From assembly GCA_026168455.1 (NCBI GenBank), contig CM047425.1, forward strand, positions 23,452,648 through 23,516,647: a DNA stretch of 64,000 nt, read 5' to 3'. This stretch comes from Theocolax elegans. Its lineage: Eukaryota; Arthropoda; Insecta; Hymenoptera; Cerocephalidae. The stretch's first letter is position 1; each line of letters starts with the position of its first letter. A model generated the notes under the pieces. The model saw only the letters and a list, made by a program, of their open reading frames with translations. It made no database searches and was not told where the DNA came from. The translations under genes and the position numbers were made by a program. Below, in pieces: positions 12,781 to 24,421 of this stretch.

Positions 12781-13074
12781 TGTTGTCTATAAAAATGTTC
12801 TCTTACTACAGTTGTACATGGTTTATTCGTAGTTAATACTACGGATTGTGTAAATTATTTTCTTTATATCAGTGCAAATATATATTTGACGTAACTTTCT
12901 GAAACAACGTTGATCTATAAGATTCTGATTGAAAAAAAGAAATTGTTTCAAAGAAGGACATTTAGTGTAGGAAATAGGGCTCTATTTATCGGCACGTCGG
13001 TAATACTCAGTTTTAATCTGTTACTATCTGAGTAAATTTGCCGACTGAGGTGTATTATTTTTTTTACTACAAGG

Positions 13075-13665
13075 GATTTTTCAGGAATTCCGGGATATTT
13101 TCATTCATTTTTGGATTTGTTGGGAATTTTTAAGGTATTTCGAGATATTAGCACTAAATACGGGTTTTTCGGGAATACCGGGATATTTGCATCAATTTCT
13201 GGATATTTCGGGAATTCCGGAAATTCTTAAGGTATTTCGGGGTGTTTGGACTAATATACGGGATTTTTTACGAATTCCTGAATATTTTCATTAATTATTG
13301 GATTTTTTTGGAATTCGGAATCGTTGAGGTATTTCGAGATATTTGCATTTGTTACGGGATTTTTCGGGTATTCCAGGATATTAATTACTGCGTTTTTCGG
13401 GAATTTCGGGAATGTTTAAGGTATTTCGGATTTTCGGAAATTCAGGGAATTACTAGATTTTTCGGGAATTGCTAAGGTTTGGGATATTTGCACAAATTGT
13501 GAGATTTTTCAGGAATTTCGGGATATTTTCATTACTAATTGGATTTTTTTTGTGAATTTTGGGAATTTTGAATGTATTTCGGGATGTTTGCACTAAATAC
13601 GGTATTTTTCATGAATTCTTGGATATTTTTATTAATTATTGGATTTTCATTTATTATTCATTAAG
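13075..13665. repeat. Degenerate ~100-bp minisatellite (copy 2)
   Basis: Same array as at 9845-10435, in the second module. It differs by a few single-base indels (for example one G fewer in TATTTCGGATTTTC at about 13424). Confidence 0.75.
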
Positions 13666-13809
13666 TATTCGTATTAAATATTGTGAAATAAATAGCAGTA
13701 AACACAGTTTTACATTCATTACGAAAAAAACTTGAAATATTTAACGATTTGAGGTTAGAATAACTTAAATAGATTTCAGTAAATAATGAAAAATATTTTA
13801 TATATTTTT

Positions 13810-14202
13810 TTTATTCCAGTTTGTGCCCCTTTTTGGCACTTCCGAGCATATACCAGCACTTCGGGTTTTTAATGTGTTCACCTACCACCTCTATGTATGT
13901 CCTTATTACCCCTCCTTTTGAATAACCCCACCACTTCGCGTTTTCCCGGGGTTATGCCCGTGAGGAATGCAAACCTATAATTATAGGAAAACCTTCCCTG
14001 AGACGGCCGGTGTATCGAAACATTCTATTTGGGTGTTTAGATCACATTGCGTAGACTGTAACACCGACACCGAATGGTCCACACCTACCCGATCTCGAAA
14101 GCCGCACCATAATGGGTCACCCATTCAAGTACTGCGCGCAGCAAATGCTGCTCAACTTTCATGATCGGCCGTGGTGTGTCCCCGCCATTCTGCCACCGCG
14201 TC
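13810..14202 (-). mobile_element. 5S rRNA-derived SINE (SINE3-like), copy 2
   Basis: Duplicate of the element at 10590-10981 with the same 5S-like head on the minus strand (about 14110-14175) and the same body. It arose by the segmental duplication and is not an independent insertion. Confidence 0.7.
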
Positions 14203-14222
14203 GGTTTATTTTATATATATAT

Positions 14223-14554
14223 TGTTACGTGGGTGTGATCTGCTTCTAGGGCCGAGGGCTATGTAGGAATCCGTGGGGAAGGGAAATAAAATCCAGAGAG
14301 TGTTAAAGCGACTGGTGATTTATTTAGACGTCTGTACGAGCCGGAAGGTCAGGATCGTCTGAATAATGCGCGTCGAAGGATCGACGACGCACTCGGACTC
14401 TCCCCTCCCTTTACATAGATTAGGTTCGTAACTGCCGAAGTCTCCTCTAATTACATATGGCGAGGGAGAACAATCGTGCTAGTTATAAGAACGCTGTGTT
14501 GACAGAATGCATTCTGTGGCGAGAGTTGAGAAAAGGTTCTCAACTCACGTAACA
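14223..14554 (-). mobile_element. Gypsy-type LTR, copy 2 (probable 3' LTR of the env-bearing element)
   Basis: It is 332 bp long and runs from TGTTACGTG to CACGTAACA, identical in length to 11001-11332. Read on the minus strand, it lies downstream of the env-like ORF at 15962-16699, which is the expected place of the 3' LTR of that element. The integrase and RT of the element are not present. Confidence 0.72.
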
Positions 14555-14802
14555 CGTCCTTGGCCGCGACCTTCATCGTCCTCGATGAAGCCTGAACTGT
14601 ATACTTTGTATCGCAGTTTGTAAAACTAAAGATTACAATAATGTTAGTAGGAAACGACAGTTATAGACTAAGTAATAAAGAGTGCATGAATTTACAATTA
14701 TAATTTAATACTTTGCATACTTTGTGTAATATGAAGGGTGTGTGAGTGTAAGTGTGTTTGTTTGTGACATGCATGACCCATACCACTTCACTTGTTATTT
14801 AT

Positions 14803-15713
14803 TCACTTTTGCTTCTTTTTTTTTATTTATTATTTATCACGACACTGATACACTGATACACTATGGTTTATGTGAGTTCATAATGCTTGCGTGATCCTTT
14901 TGCTATTTTTTTTGGACTGTTATTCCGCTTTTTGCTGATCCAAAGTTTGAGTGATTCTGTATGTAAAAGAGAGACGTCCTTTCCATTCACGCTTAGGTGA
15001 TGTCTGTGTGTGTGAATGCTTCTTGTAGTGTAAAATTATGTTTGCTTTGAATGTCGATTGGTTGTGATTTGCAGTTTAATGACATGGTGGTTTGTGGTGT
15101 GATTCAAGCCAATCGTCGATGTACCTGAAACATTTCAAAACGATTAATATACGGGGTGGTCCTACCTATTGAGAAGGTTTGACATAATTGCAATAATCTT
15201 AGTTTGATGCTCTCTAAAAGCGATTGTTTGATTGCAGTATAATATAATTTGGGATGACTCTAGATGTTAATATGGAAATTGTCTTGTTACATAATGTATT
15301 ATTATATGTTACATAATGTTGTTTTCCTTTTGCATATATTGTACGCAATGTGAGTAGTTTTGTATACTATTAGGATAGAGACGTAAGGTTAGTGCTTAAA
15401 TTTAATATGATCAGAGTTGCGCTGGATGCGTTGCTTAACTTTGTGTGCTGTTTCTATGGAATACTACGCCGATGTTTGTGTGCAATAAGTAAAATTAGGT
15501 GCGTATATTGGGATGTGAGGGGATGGGAAGGGAAGGGAAAGAAGGGGCACCACCTCGCCTCTCCTCGTGAGGCTCTACCTGGTTCGCACCGAGCTCGACT
15601 TTTTCTCTCTATGGTTTTTTCATAGGTAGAAAAGGCCCAGCAGCCTCTCTATAGGAAGGTTCCTTTTTGGATATGGTTATGTGGGTGAATGGAAGTTGAT
15701 TAGCAGGTGTGGT
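14803..15713. other. Internal sequence of the env-bearing element, only in copy 2
   Basis: About 0.9 kb between the LTR and the env tail on the minus strand. It contains T-rich and TG-rich tracts and a GGGAAGGGAA purine run near 15520. No frame shows recognisable protein motifs. It corresponds to most of the 1347 bp deleted from copy 1. Confidence 0.5.
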
Positions 15714-16699
15714 TTATTTTTGAAATGATGTGAAAAGAGGAGAGAAAGGGGACGAATTGAGGATATTTTCTTGTTGATTACGGTACCGCTTCAGTTGACG
15801 CAGCGACTGTGACTTGCTTTGCTGCGCGAGGACTTGAGTTGGTGTTGTCCTTGCGACGTGGTTGTAGGTTACGTAAAGAGAAGCTGTTCCTTGCTTTTGA
15901 ATGGTGATTGATGGAGTAATTTGAATCGTCTTTGCTTCCGCTAGAGTTTCCATTGCCATTTTCATTGTCTAATGATGTTTTCTGTGTTTCTTGCTAGGTT
16001 CATAAAGAAAAGAGTTATCGAGCTAAAACATGCTGCTAAAAGGTGTTTGCTACATCCATATGCTGAGTGTAAGGTGTATGTTCTGATTGATATATTGATT
16101 AGAACTTTTGTGAATTGTATGATGGATATTATGCCTATGCCAGCGGCACAGTATGTTCCAAATGAAAAAGGAATAGAAGTCATAAACAGAAAAATTGATT
16201 TTGCTTGGTTTTGAATATACTCTTCATCTATAATGTTTGCGAAGTGGCTGTGGTGTGTTAAATCTGTTTTGTTAGCTAGTTTTCGTGTGATGTCGTAAAC
16301 AAATGCTTGGTGTTCCATTGGGAAGAGTATGTGTTGTTGAGCCCGGTCTATATCTGATTGTGAGTAGATACCACTATTAATGGGATTAGCGATGCTTTGA
16401 TAGTGCCAAGTAGGTTTCGAGTTTGGGTTGATTGTTTGCGGTGTGCGAATTTCTAGGGCAAATAAGTCTGGGTGTTGGTGAATGTGGGCCATGGCTGTAG
16501 CCATGATCTGTCTTTCTACTTGGCATCTGTTGTACAATATATCCCAATATAATGAAATGAATTGTGTTTCTATGTGTCTGGCTAAGTAAGTGATCTTAGC
16601 GTTAAAGTATGCACTGTTTAAAATTTCGTTGATATTGAGAGCTTTTCTGGTTGCGAAGGAAACATCTCGTCGCCTTAGTGCAATAAGGTTCCAATTCAA
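15714..16699 (-). pseudogene. Env-like glycoprotein remnant of an LTR element (copy 2)
   Basis: A 245-residue minus-strand frame (16699-15962) followed, 4 bases overlapping and in another frame, by an 83-residue frame (15965-15714). The first shows ILNSAYFNAKITYLARH, LYNRCQVERQ, SGIYSQSDIDRAQQHILFP and a long hydrophobic stretch (FGTYCAAGIGIISIIQFTKV) fit for a C-terminal membrane anchor, all features of env-like third ORFs of insect LTR elements. The central cysteine block seen in copy 1 has been removed by a 259-bp deletion that happens to leave the frame open. The polar, Q/T-rich second frame could be the cytoplasmic tail after a frameshift or a chance ORF. The protein would be non-functional as it stands. 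It sits upstream of the LTR at 14223-14554 in transcription order. Confidence 0.68.
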
Positions 16700-16974
16700 A
16701 TTTTTTTTTCAAAAAGGGTGTCGCGGACGAAACTAGACGCAGAGTTTTAAAATTTGATAATTTCGAATTGTTTTCCTCGCAGGCGATGCGTGTAGTAACT
16801 GGGCCTCTCGGCGTGAAGCATTCACGGCCGTATAGCTTGCTAGGGACGATGCAATCGGTCGTCCCGAGGTGTCTGATCTCGCGCGGGGGCAACTCCAGCA
16901 GAAATGTAGATCGAAGTGTGCAGAAAATACCAAATCTGTTGTTATTTACGCTTAGAGAGGTGAAGTTATAAACG

Positions 16975-17018
<44 letters not shown>

Positions 17019-17405
17019 ATTCATATGTTTTTAATATTGTGATATTCTGCGTCTGGTTGCGTGCGAGACAAGGGATAAGTGAATATTGCGGTAGGAAAAG
17101 AGGGGCGAAGAAAGGCGAATACTCTTCACGTTTTGTTTGGTCAGATCGCTCTGTACCACCCGAAGAGCTCACATCGTAAAACAAAAATAAAAGTTGTTCA
17201 ACAAATTTGAAACCTGAGTTACCTTTATTTCATCCGAAACAAAGGGTCCGAATCAAATTTTTTTTTCAAAAAGGTTCCAACTCAAATTTTTCTTCAAGAA
17301 GGGTCCAATTCAACTTTTTATTTCAAAAAGGTTCCAATTCAAATTTTTTTTCAAGAAGGTATCAACTCAAACATTTTTTCAAAAAGGTTCCAATTCACTT
17401 ATTCA
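16681..17405. repeat. ~32-bp minisatellite, split by a solo LTR
   Basis: Units of the form AAGGTTCCAATTCAAATTTT plus TTTTCAAA repeat at 16686-16718 and again at 17242-17405. The LTR at 16719-17241 sits between two units. The same array, without the LTR and in inverted orientation, occurs at 25545-25757 with the same outer flanks on both sides (TTGTGAAAGCACCTTAATTT side and GCCTTAGTGCAATAAGG side). Confidence 0.85.
16719..17241 (+). mobile_element. Solo LTR with 5-bp target duplication
   Basis: A 523-bp segment from TGTCGCGGACG to CATCCGAAACA with AATAAA about 50 bp before the end on the plus strand. It is flanked by AAGGG on both sides (16714-16718 and 17242-17246). The inverted copy at 25.7 kb shows the uninterrupted site CAAAAAGGGTCCGATTC, so the insertion and its target duplication are directly demonstrated. 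It contains a TA microsatellite (about 16976-17013). TG...CA ends with a 5-bp duplication suit a Ty3/gypsy or BEL LTR; no coding part remains. Confidence 0.9.
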
Positions 17406-17580
17406 TTTTGTTACTCTAAAAAATTGTGAAAGCACCTTAATTTTCAAATAATTACGTTTGTGCTTACAATTAACATATGTTTATATTATCAAAAGTAATT
17501 ATTTCTAGGATAATTAGATGTAATAATGTATACTGGTGAAGCATATGAGATAAAAAAAGGTATATATATACATATATATA

Positions 17581-18578
17581 TGGGGTATTCCACGTGAAGT
17601 GGTCCGATCAAAATTTTAAAATGAGCCAAATTTTGGGTACACATTGCAAATGTTTTTAAGAATACAGAAAAAAATTTTTAGGTACTGGTATTTATTAGTT
17701 CAAAAGTTATTCTAACCTCAAAAAGTGAACTTTTTCCAGTTTTTTTCAACACCAGCTGGGTTCATCGCTATTTAACTCAAAATCTATCAACTTTTACTAT
17801 AGAACATTATATGTAACATTCGTTGCTAATTATGTCTAGAATTTATCCTTCTGGGTTAGAATTTCTAATTTCAAGGTAAATGTTAGATAAACTACATGTC
17901 AATATTCAAATCAAAAAAAGTGCAAGTTCGCCATAATTGATTTTTTTATCCAAAAGTCTAAAAGAAAGCTTGGAGCAATACCTTTCAAATGATCTGTAGC
18001 ATTTTTATGGCCTGCAATTCTGTAAAAAGTTATGATAATTTAAAGAGAGACAAAAAATTTACAAAAATTAACATGGTATTTCCCATTTAAATTTTTAAAA
18101 AAATTTCGTGTTTCTTTAAAGTATCATAACTTTTTACAGAATTGAAGGCCATAAAAATGCTACAGATCATTTGAAAGGTATTGCTCCAAGCTTTCTTTTG
18201 GACTTTTGGATAAAAAAATCAATTGTGGCGAAGTTAGATTTTTTTCAAGTTGAATATTAACATGTAGTTTATCTAACATTTACCTTGAAATTAGAAATTC
18301 TAACCCAGAAGGATAAATTCTAGACATAATTAGCAACGAATGTTACATATAATGTTCTATAGTAAAAGTTGATAGATTTTGAGTTAAATAGCGATGAACC
18401 CAGCTGGTGTTGAAAAAAACTGGAAAAAGTTCACTTTTTGAGGTTAGAATAACTTTTGAGCTAATAAATACCAGTACCTAAAAATTTTTTTCTGTATTCT
18501 TAAAAACATTTGCAATGTGTACCCAAAATTTGGCTCATTTTAAAATTTTGATCGGACCACTTCACGTGGAATACCCCA
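17581..18578. mobile_element. 998-bp palindromic (foldback) element
   Basis: The left arm starts TGGGGTATTCCACGTGAAGT and the right arm ends with its reverse complement. Arms of ~465 bp run inward to a spacer near 18046-18115, with only scattered mismatches. It has no ORF. TA-rich DNA flanks both sides (TATATATA), so the target was probably a TA repeat. Whole-length palindromes of this kind are non-autonomous DNA transposons, or two copies fused head to head. The parent family is not recognised. Confidence 0.85.
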
Positions 18579-18615
18579 TATATATATAAATGATGCTTTA
18601 TTTGGTCATTCAAAT

Positions 18616-19137
18616 TTAAGGGGATGTCGGAGCTATAGCCTCGATCAAAAGCCGCTCGATCTCGCAGCTTCGAATGGCGCTGTAGTCAGGTGTCGTTTTC
18701 TACAATAAACGTACTTAAAACATAAATTATAAATTTTGCAGCTGCATAGAGCTGTTGAAAGATACTTTCCCCCCTAGCTATAACTAAGGTTAAGGTAATT
18801 GTAATATTACTCTTGGCAGCAAATGTTTATTTTTTTAAAGAAATGTGAAATACGTCTCATATTCAATGAATCTATATCTGCCGTAATGCGACACGGAACG
18901 TATTTCACATTTCTTTAAAAAAATAAACATTTGCTGCCAAGAGTGATATTACAGTTACCTTAATTTTAGTTATAGCTAGGGGGGAAAGTATCTTTCAACA
19001 GCTCTATGTAGCTGCAAAATTTATAATTTATGTTTTAAGTACGTTTATCGTAGAAATCGACACCTGACTACAGCGCCATTCGAAGCTGCGAGATCGAGCG
19101 GCTTTTGATCGAGGCTATAGCTCCGACATCCCCTTAA
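18616..19137. mobile_element. 522-bp palindromic element with TTAA ends
   Basis: It starts TTAAGGGGATGTCGGAGC and ends GCTCCGACATCCCCTTAA. Arms of about 240 bp enclose a ~45-bp spacer (near 18856-18900). TTAA at both borders is the target duplication used by piggyBac and Kolobok elements, so a MITE of one of these groups is likely. The Mutator-like element at 30.6 kb also begins TTAAGGGGG. It lies only 37 bp from the 998-bp palindrome. Confidence 0.82.
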
Positions 19138-19895
19138 GGGAGTTGCGAATGTACAGTTTCTTCGCAGCAGATATCTTAATTGAAAGTACGACCACGTGAG
19201 TCGGGAGTCAAAACGTACATGCAACATTTGGTATAAAGCACTCATCCGGCACCTCACCGCTGTACCGACTGTACGTACATCGGTTTAATCAGACGTCTAT
19301 ATTGAGTAATCGATAATTAGTAATAATGAATAATGAAAGTATTGACTGACATCAGTCTTAGTGATCGTCGCCAATCTAGCAATCTTCGCAGTATGTAAAC
19401 AAACCTGACCATCTTAGCACTCGTGTGGCATGCGCTACGAATTACGATATACGCGAGCAGCGAATGGAACTCCGGTAGTGAGGTTTGCGCATGCGCACGA
19501 GCAGCACCTATGTAATTGCATATCTGAGCTGAAGCGCGAACTTCAAATAATCGTGTCTTAAATATGCAAAAATCTCCTTTTCGCTTTAAATCTTAATGTG
19601 GCGGGCTAGTTACAAGCCAAATATTAATAACTTTTCATAATAAGCAGTTTTTTTTTAAATATCCAAAATAAGTCCATATTTTTAGCTAGAGCTATGTACA
19701 TACGTCGTTTAAAGTTTATTTCTATCCTTGTTTTTTCGGTTGCTTTCTATAGTTCTATATAATACATCTATGATAAAATCCGACAACACTGTTTTCGTCT
19801 TCCAACCGCGTAGCTCAAACTCGTGTTAGTAAACACTTGGGAAAATATTGTAGAGGTTGTGCTTATTTTTGGAGCATTATCTTGATATCGACAGC
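19138..19895 (+). promoter_or_regulatory. CpG-rich putative promoter region
   Basis: From about 19140 to 19560 the sequence is much richer in CpG than its surroundings and contains the palindrome TGCGCATGCGCA (19486-19497), the consensus for the NRF-1/EWG-type factor. It lies upstream of the plus-strand multi-exon gene that ends at 25254, so it may be its promoter. No start site can be assigned from sequence alone. Confidence 0.4.
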
Positions 19896-21144
19896 ATTCA
19901 ATGAAATGTAAGTTTTGTACAATATTAAACTTTAAGTATATAAAAAATGAAAATCTAATGAATATTATATTATATACAAGACAAACAGATAAAGTGGATA
20001 ACGAATACGAGCAAAATAAATTAATGGACAATAAATATCGAGGTAAAATACAAGCTGTATACTTACAGAAGCTCTTCTCAGAATACAGTACATATATAAT
20101 TAACAAATTCAAATTTTATTGCATGTTTTTCAAGTAAATATTGATCATTATCTATACCGGGACTTGTCTACTAACTCAAGTTCATCGTTAATGGATACGT
20201 GCAGCATTCTAAATCAATCAATGCAAGTGGTTGGTATGTATGGTTAATTAATATTCGCTGCAGTATAAATTATTTTATTTGTAATTTTATTTTTCTTTCT
20301 GTATCTTCCCATTTTGTAACGGAATTTAGATTATATAATAAAAAAGGCAATATTGTATGATATACGAACATGTGCAATTGATGAATACAAGTTGCACTTC
20401 ACGCATTAATGCAAATTTTTTAAGCTATATAAATTCACGTGTACATATATCAAAAATCAACTTTCGCACATGAATCGCACGATTTTCAAGTTACGAATAG
20501 TGTGCGTAAAATAGCATTTTACGACCACAGCATCGAAAAAATATATTTTAATTTTGTAATGTCTACTTTTTTATAATATATTTCTAATTTTTGTTTTTTT
20601 TTAGATGAAAAGAATTTTCTCTACGATGAGAGCACGCAATTTTCTGTAGAATTTCGAGATACAATTCAACCAATCTGCAACAAAAAAATATCACTGACGA
20701 TAATATAACATATAACGTAAAATATACAGTTTGCAAAGATAATGATTGTAACAAATCTATTTGTAACAAATTGTTAAAATTTTAAGTAATTTTTCGGATA
20801 GAGTTATATTTATGCTTTATTTACCAATTATTTTCCTTTTTTGTAATTACTGTTAAATTTTCAGATTCAACTTTCAATTATAGTACTTGTATGTTCATTG
20901 ATTTTATTGAAAGTAAATACTAAATATTATTTTAATTTTTCATATTAAAACACTATTTTTAGGAAATTCAGAAATTCACAATATAGAGTGTAACAGCAGT
21001 TCCGCAATTATTAATAATACATTTCAGATGTTAAGTACGACTAATCGGAGCGCTGAATTTAATGGTACATTTACTGACTTTATAAATAAACACTCTAAAA
21101 ATTATTGAATTGAATCATATTTTTTTGATACAGTGTGCGATTTT

Positions 21145-21314
21145 CCGCATTGTTTATATTTTTTAACATGCAATTTTTCGCCCACTGAAACAAAAAATAT
21201 CGTTCGCAATATGTGCGGTGCAAAGTTACACCCTCGTGTGATAAAAAAAAAATCGGTCCGGCACCGCCGGACCTCGTGCTTTTTTAGCACACGCGGCAGT
21301 AACTTTTTCCGCAC
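21145..21314. repeat. Nested hairpins in an intron
   Basis: Two overlapping inverted repeats. The inner and stronger one (21213-21314) pairs GTGCGG...AAAGTTAC with GTAACTTT..CCGCAC, then CTCGTGTG..AAAAAA with TTTTTTAGCACACG, and ends in a perfect GGTCCGGC-ACC-GCCGGACC tip (21255-21273). It sits in the intron before the 21350 exon. Confidence 0.75.
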
Positions 21315-23404
21315 TAGTTATGAAATATACTATTATTAATTAATTTTAGAAGAATTATTAATACATGCGTCGGCTCCGGGGCCGCGCACCTTGACTGAGA
21401 ACGAAGACCTTAGTGTTATTTCAACGAATCGTAATGAGTCATTTGAAAATTTCAATACTATTAATGATAGTGATGGTAAGTTCGTTCTATAAGCAAAAAA
21501 TGTTTTTAAAATTATTGTAATTAATCGTGTTAACAAAATAATTTTAGGAAAGTTATTGACTGAGAAAGTAGAACCTAAGGATATTTCTACCAATGATATT
21601 AATGCATTTGTTACATTCAGTTCTAGTAGTGATAGCGAGGATGGTAAGTTTATTGACTTTATAAACAGCAAATTTTTCTTTAGTTATCGTAATTAATTAT
21701 TAACTTATTTTAGATTTATCGATTGATAATACAGAGCCTAGTAACGATTCCATAAATCGTGTGGCAAAAAATAAATATAGAAAGCGAATGCGATATCCCG
21801 ATGATTGGTCAAGGAATGTATCGAAAATAAACAGCAATCTTGGCAATGAGCGGAAGATGGGCATTGAATGTGTTTCGTGTCGATTTCATTGTTCCAAAAC
21901 AATTAAAAATAGTGAGAGACTAATATTATTCAACGAATTTTGGAGTTTAGGAAGCCATGCCCGGCAATGGGATTACATCGACAAATTAATAGTAAATTCT
22001 GATAGTACAAGTGATACCGAAGGAAATGAACAAAAGTATCGACATTTCTACCTTCAATTTCCTTCGAAAAAAATAAAAGTTTGTCGTACTATGTTTTTAA
22101 ATACATTTGGTAATTATTCAAATAATTCTAAATATTTTTATAAAATGACAAGTATAAAATAATAACTGAATTCAATGATCTTTTTTCTTAAAAAGTTTTC
22201 GATGTTATCTTAGCAGTACTTGCTCTCATGTTATTTTAATAACATTTAAATTATGGAAGAGAAAAAACTATATTTCTGTGATCCTCCTGTAACTGTTTTT
22301 ATGCTTGTAATTTACATAATATACGAATAGTTATATTTTTTAGATATTATTTAAACTTGGTATTAATCTCATTAATTTTTTAAATTATCAAATTTAATTT
22401 GTTAATAATTATACTATAATAAGTGAATAAAATTTTTAAATACATAAATATCATTTCTTTGTAGGCATTAGCAAAAAATGGTTAGTTACTATAGACAAAA
22501 AGAAGAAACAATCTGCTTCAGGGATAATTGAAAATGATGAACGAGGCAAACATAAATCGAGGCCTAATAGGATATCAGAATCTATTACCAAATCTGTTAA
22601 AGACCATATTAATTCTTTTGAACGTATGGATTCCCATTATTGTAGGTCGAGCAGTGAAAAAGAATATTTGCCTGCTGACCTCAATATTACCTTAATGTAT
22701 AGACATTATGTAAAAAAATGGAAAATGGCAAGAAAGAATTGTATCTCTGCCATTTTATAGAAAAATATTCTGTGAAACTTTCAATATTTTGTTCCTGCGC
22801 CCAAAAAAAGACCAATGTGATGTGTGCACATCTGTTACTAATTCATTACCTGAGGATAAGATTCTGCGCCAATCAGATCAAGAAGAACATTTGCAAAATA
22901 AGTTAAAAGCAAGAACCGAGATGCAATGCGATAAAGAGGAAGCGATAGCTAACTCAATAATATGTTGCATTTCATTTGATTTGCAAAAAGATTTGAATGT
23001 CCCTCAGGCAGACTCTTCCTCGTTTTATTATAAAAGAAAAATTTCTATTTATAATTTTACAATATTCGAAATGGGCACAAAACAAGGCTATTGTTTTGTA
23101 TGGAATGAGTGTACTGCTAAACGAGGAGCAAATGAGATTGCAAGTTGTCTGTGGCAGTTTATCAAAATGAAAATTGCAAGTGGTACGAAAGACTTCCGAT
23201 TTTTCAGCGACAACTGCGCAGGACAAAATCGGAATTCTATTTTATACACTATGTATGCGAAGGCGGCTGCTGAATTCGACGAGACAATTAAACATAGGTA
23301 CGATTGTAATAATTATTTTCAAAAAGATAAATTTTTTAATATAATTCAAAATTGCTCTTTATAAATGTATAATTAGAATTAATCAAGTTACTTAAAAAAT
23401 AGTT

Positions 23405-23529
23405 AAATAGTACATTACGATACAAGTGCGCAAAATAGGTGCGACGCTCGCTTCGCTCGAGCGGCAAATCCGTCATAAAACGCAGGCCAGGGCATCCAAA
23501 ATTCTGGCCGAGTGTCGTATACTATTTTT
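23405..23529. repeat. Hairpin element with AAATAGTA ends and GCTTCGC tip
   Basis: Ends AAATAGTA.../...GTATACTATTT are inverted to each other. Inside are CTCGCTTCGCTCGAG, with GCTTCGC at 23450-23456 (the complement of GCGAAGC), and a second stem GGCCAG...CTGGCC (23485-23509). Confidence 0.65.
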
Positions 23530-23719
23530 CTTCATCCCAGTCCGAAAGTATACAATAATATAATTAATATTAATTATTAAAGAATCATTTACGACGAACA
23601 GAAAATACCACCCGATCTTACAGTATTTGTCTGCTACGTTTTCCGTAGCCAATTTCAGAGCAAGCTTCGGGTAACCTCGCATTACGCGACACGTGAGACG
23701 TTATATTCGATTCATGCTG

Positions 23720-23798
23720 TATTTTGATGCCCGCCCGACATTTGCAAAACCGAGGCGAAGCCGAGGTTTTTGCTGGTCGGGGGCGGGCATCAAAAATA
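23720..23798. repeat. 79-bp hairpin with GCGAAGC tip
   Basis: Arms TATTTTGATGCCCGCCCGAC and its near-complement GTCGGGGGCGGGCATCAAAA close over a second stem GCAAAACCGAGGC-GAA-GCCGAGGTTTTTGC. The tip is exactly GCGAAGC (23755-23761), known as an unusually stable DNA mini-hairpin. Confidence 0.8.
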
Positions 23799-24421
23799 TA
23801 ACAAACATACACATAAGCATGTATAAATTTATTGTAAAATCGTATTACTTTAGCAGCGGTTTTAATGCAAAGTTGCGATAAACAGCGTGCATAGAAGAAG
23901 TCGACTTTACATTAATAAAATTTATATTTGTAGTTGAATATCAATTGCACTGTTAAAATTTGAACATAAAAAAATGAAACATATTTCTTTCACATGTATT
24001 TACATCACCGATATTAAATCAATATTAAATTGATAGAGTGGAATTTAAAAATGACACGAAATAGATAGAATGAACACAGTCAACATAAGTATTCTACATA
24101 TACTCTCGCTCTCTCTTTCTATCTATCGTTTTATTAAACAAAACAATTATACAAGATATTTTATAAGGCAACATTAAAATACAATTTACATTTGAAAACC
24201 ATAAGTGCTTGTAGTAAATCGATTAATAAATTTTAAATAATTTAGCAATGTTTACTTGAGAGGTTAAGCACTGTACATGTTATATTGGGAACTTTGCGGC
24301 CGTTGCTACAGCCGTTGCTATGCATCGAGGTTGCGAAAATCTGTGAGCCAATCAGAGCGCGCGAGACTCCGGCCGGCCGCAAAAGTCGCTCTTCCCGTAT
24401 CCATATGCGGCCGGGAAACAC

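Larger units (their letters stand above)
9559..12783. repeat. Tandem duplication module, copy 1
   Basis: A ~3.2-kb module that repeats from about 12787. The order in both copies is degenerate minisatellite, 5S-derived SINE, 332-bp LTR, env-like remnant, LTR fragment. The two copies are nearly identical over long stretches (for example 10000-11570 against 13225-14795), with scattered one-base differences. Relative to copy 2, this copy lacks the equivalent of 14803-16149 (1347 bp), the join being ATTTAT|AGTATG at 11580/11581. It keeps a 259-bp env segment (11883-12141) that copy 2 has lost. The right junction lies inside the LTR fragment that begins at 12405. Confidence 0.85.
12784..17100. repeat. 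Tandem duplication module, copy 2
   Basis: Second copy of the module at 9559-12783. Its first ~200 bp (12787-12990) carry clearly more one-base indels against copy 1 than the next 1.5 kb. It retains 14803-16149, absent from copy 1, and lacks 259 bp of env sequence: copy 2 reads GAATTTCTAGGGC where copy 1 has CTA at both ends of the extra segment, a microhomology deletion. Confidence 0.85.

Noticed and set aside
16602..17024. 140-codon minus-strand frame with an (IY)n start
   Set aside because: It crosses a TA microsatellite, the solo LTR and the start of the env remnant; not a gene.
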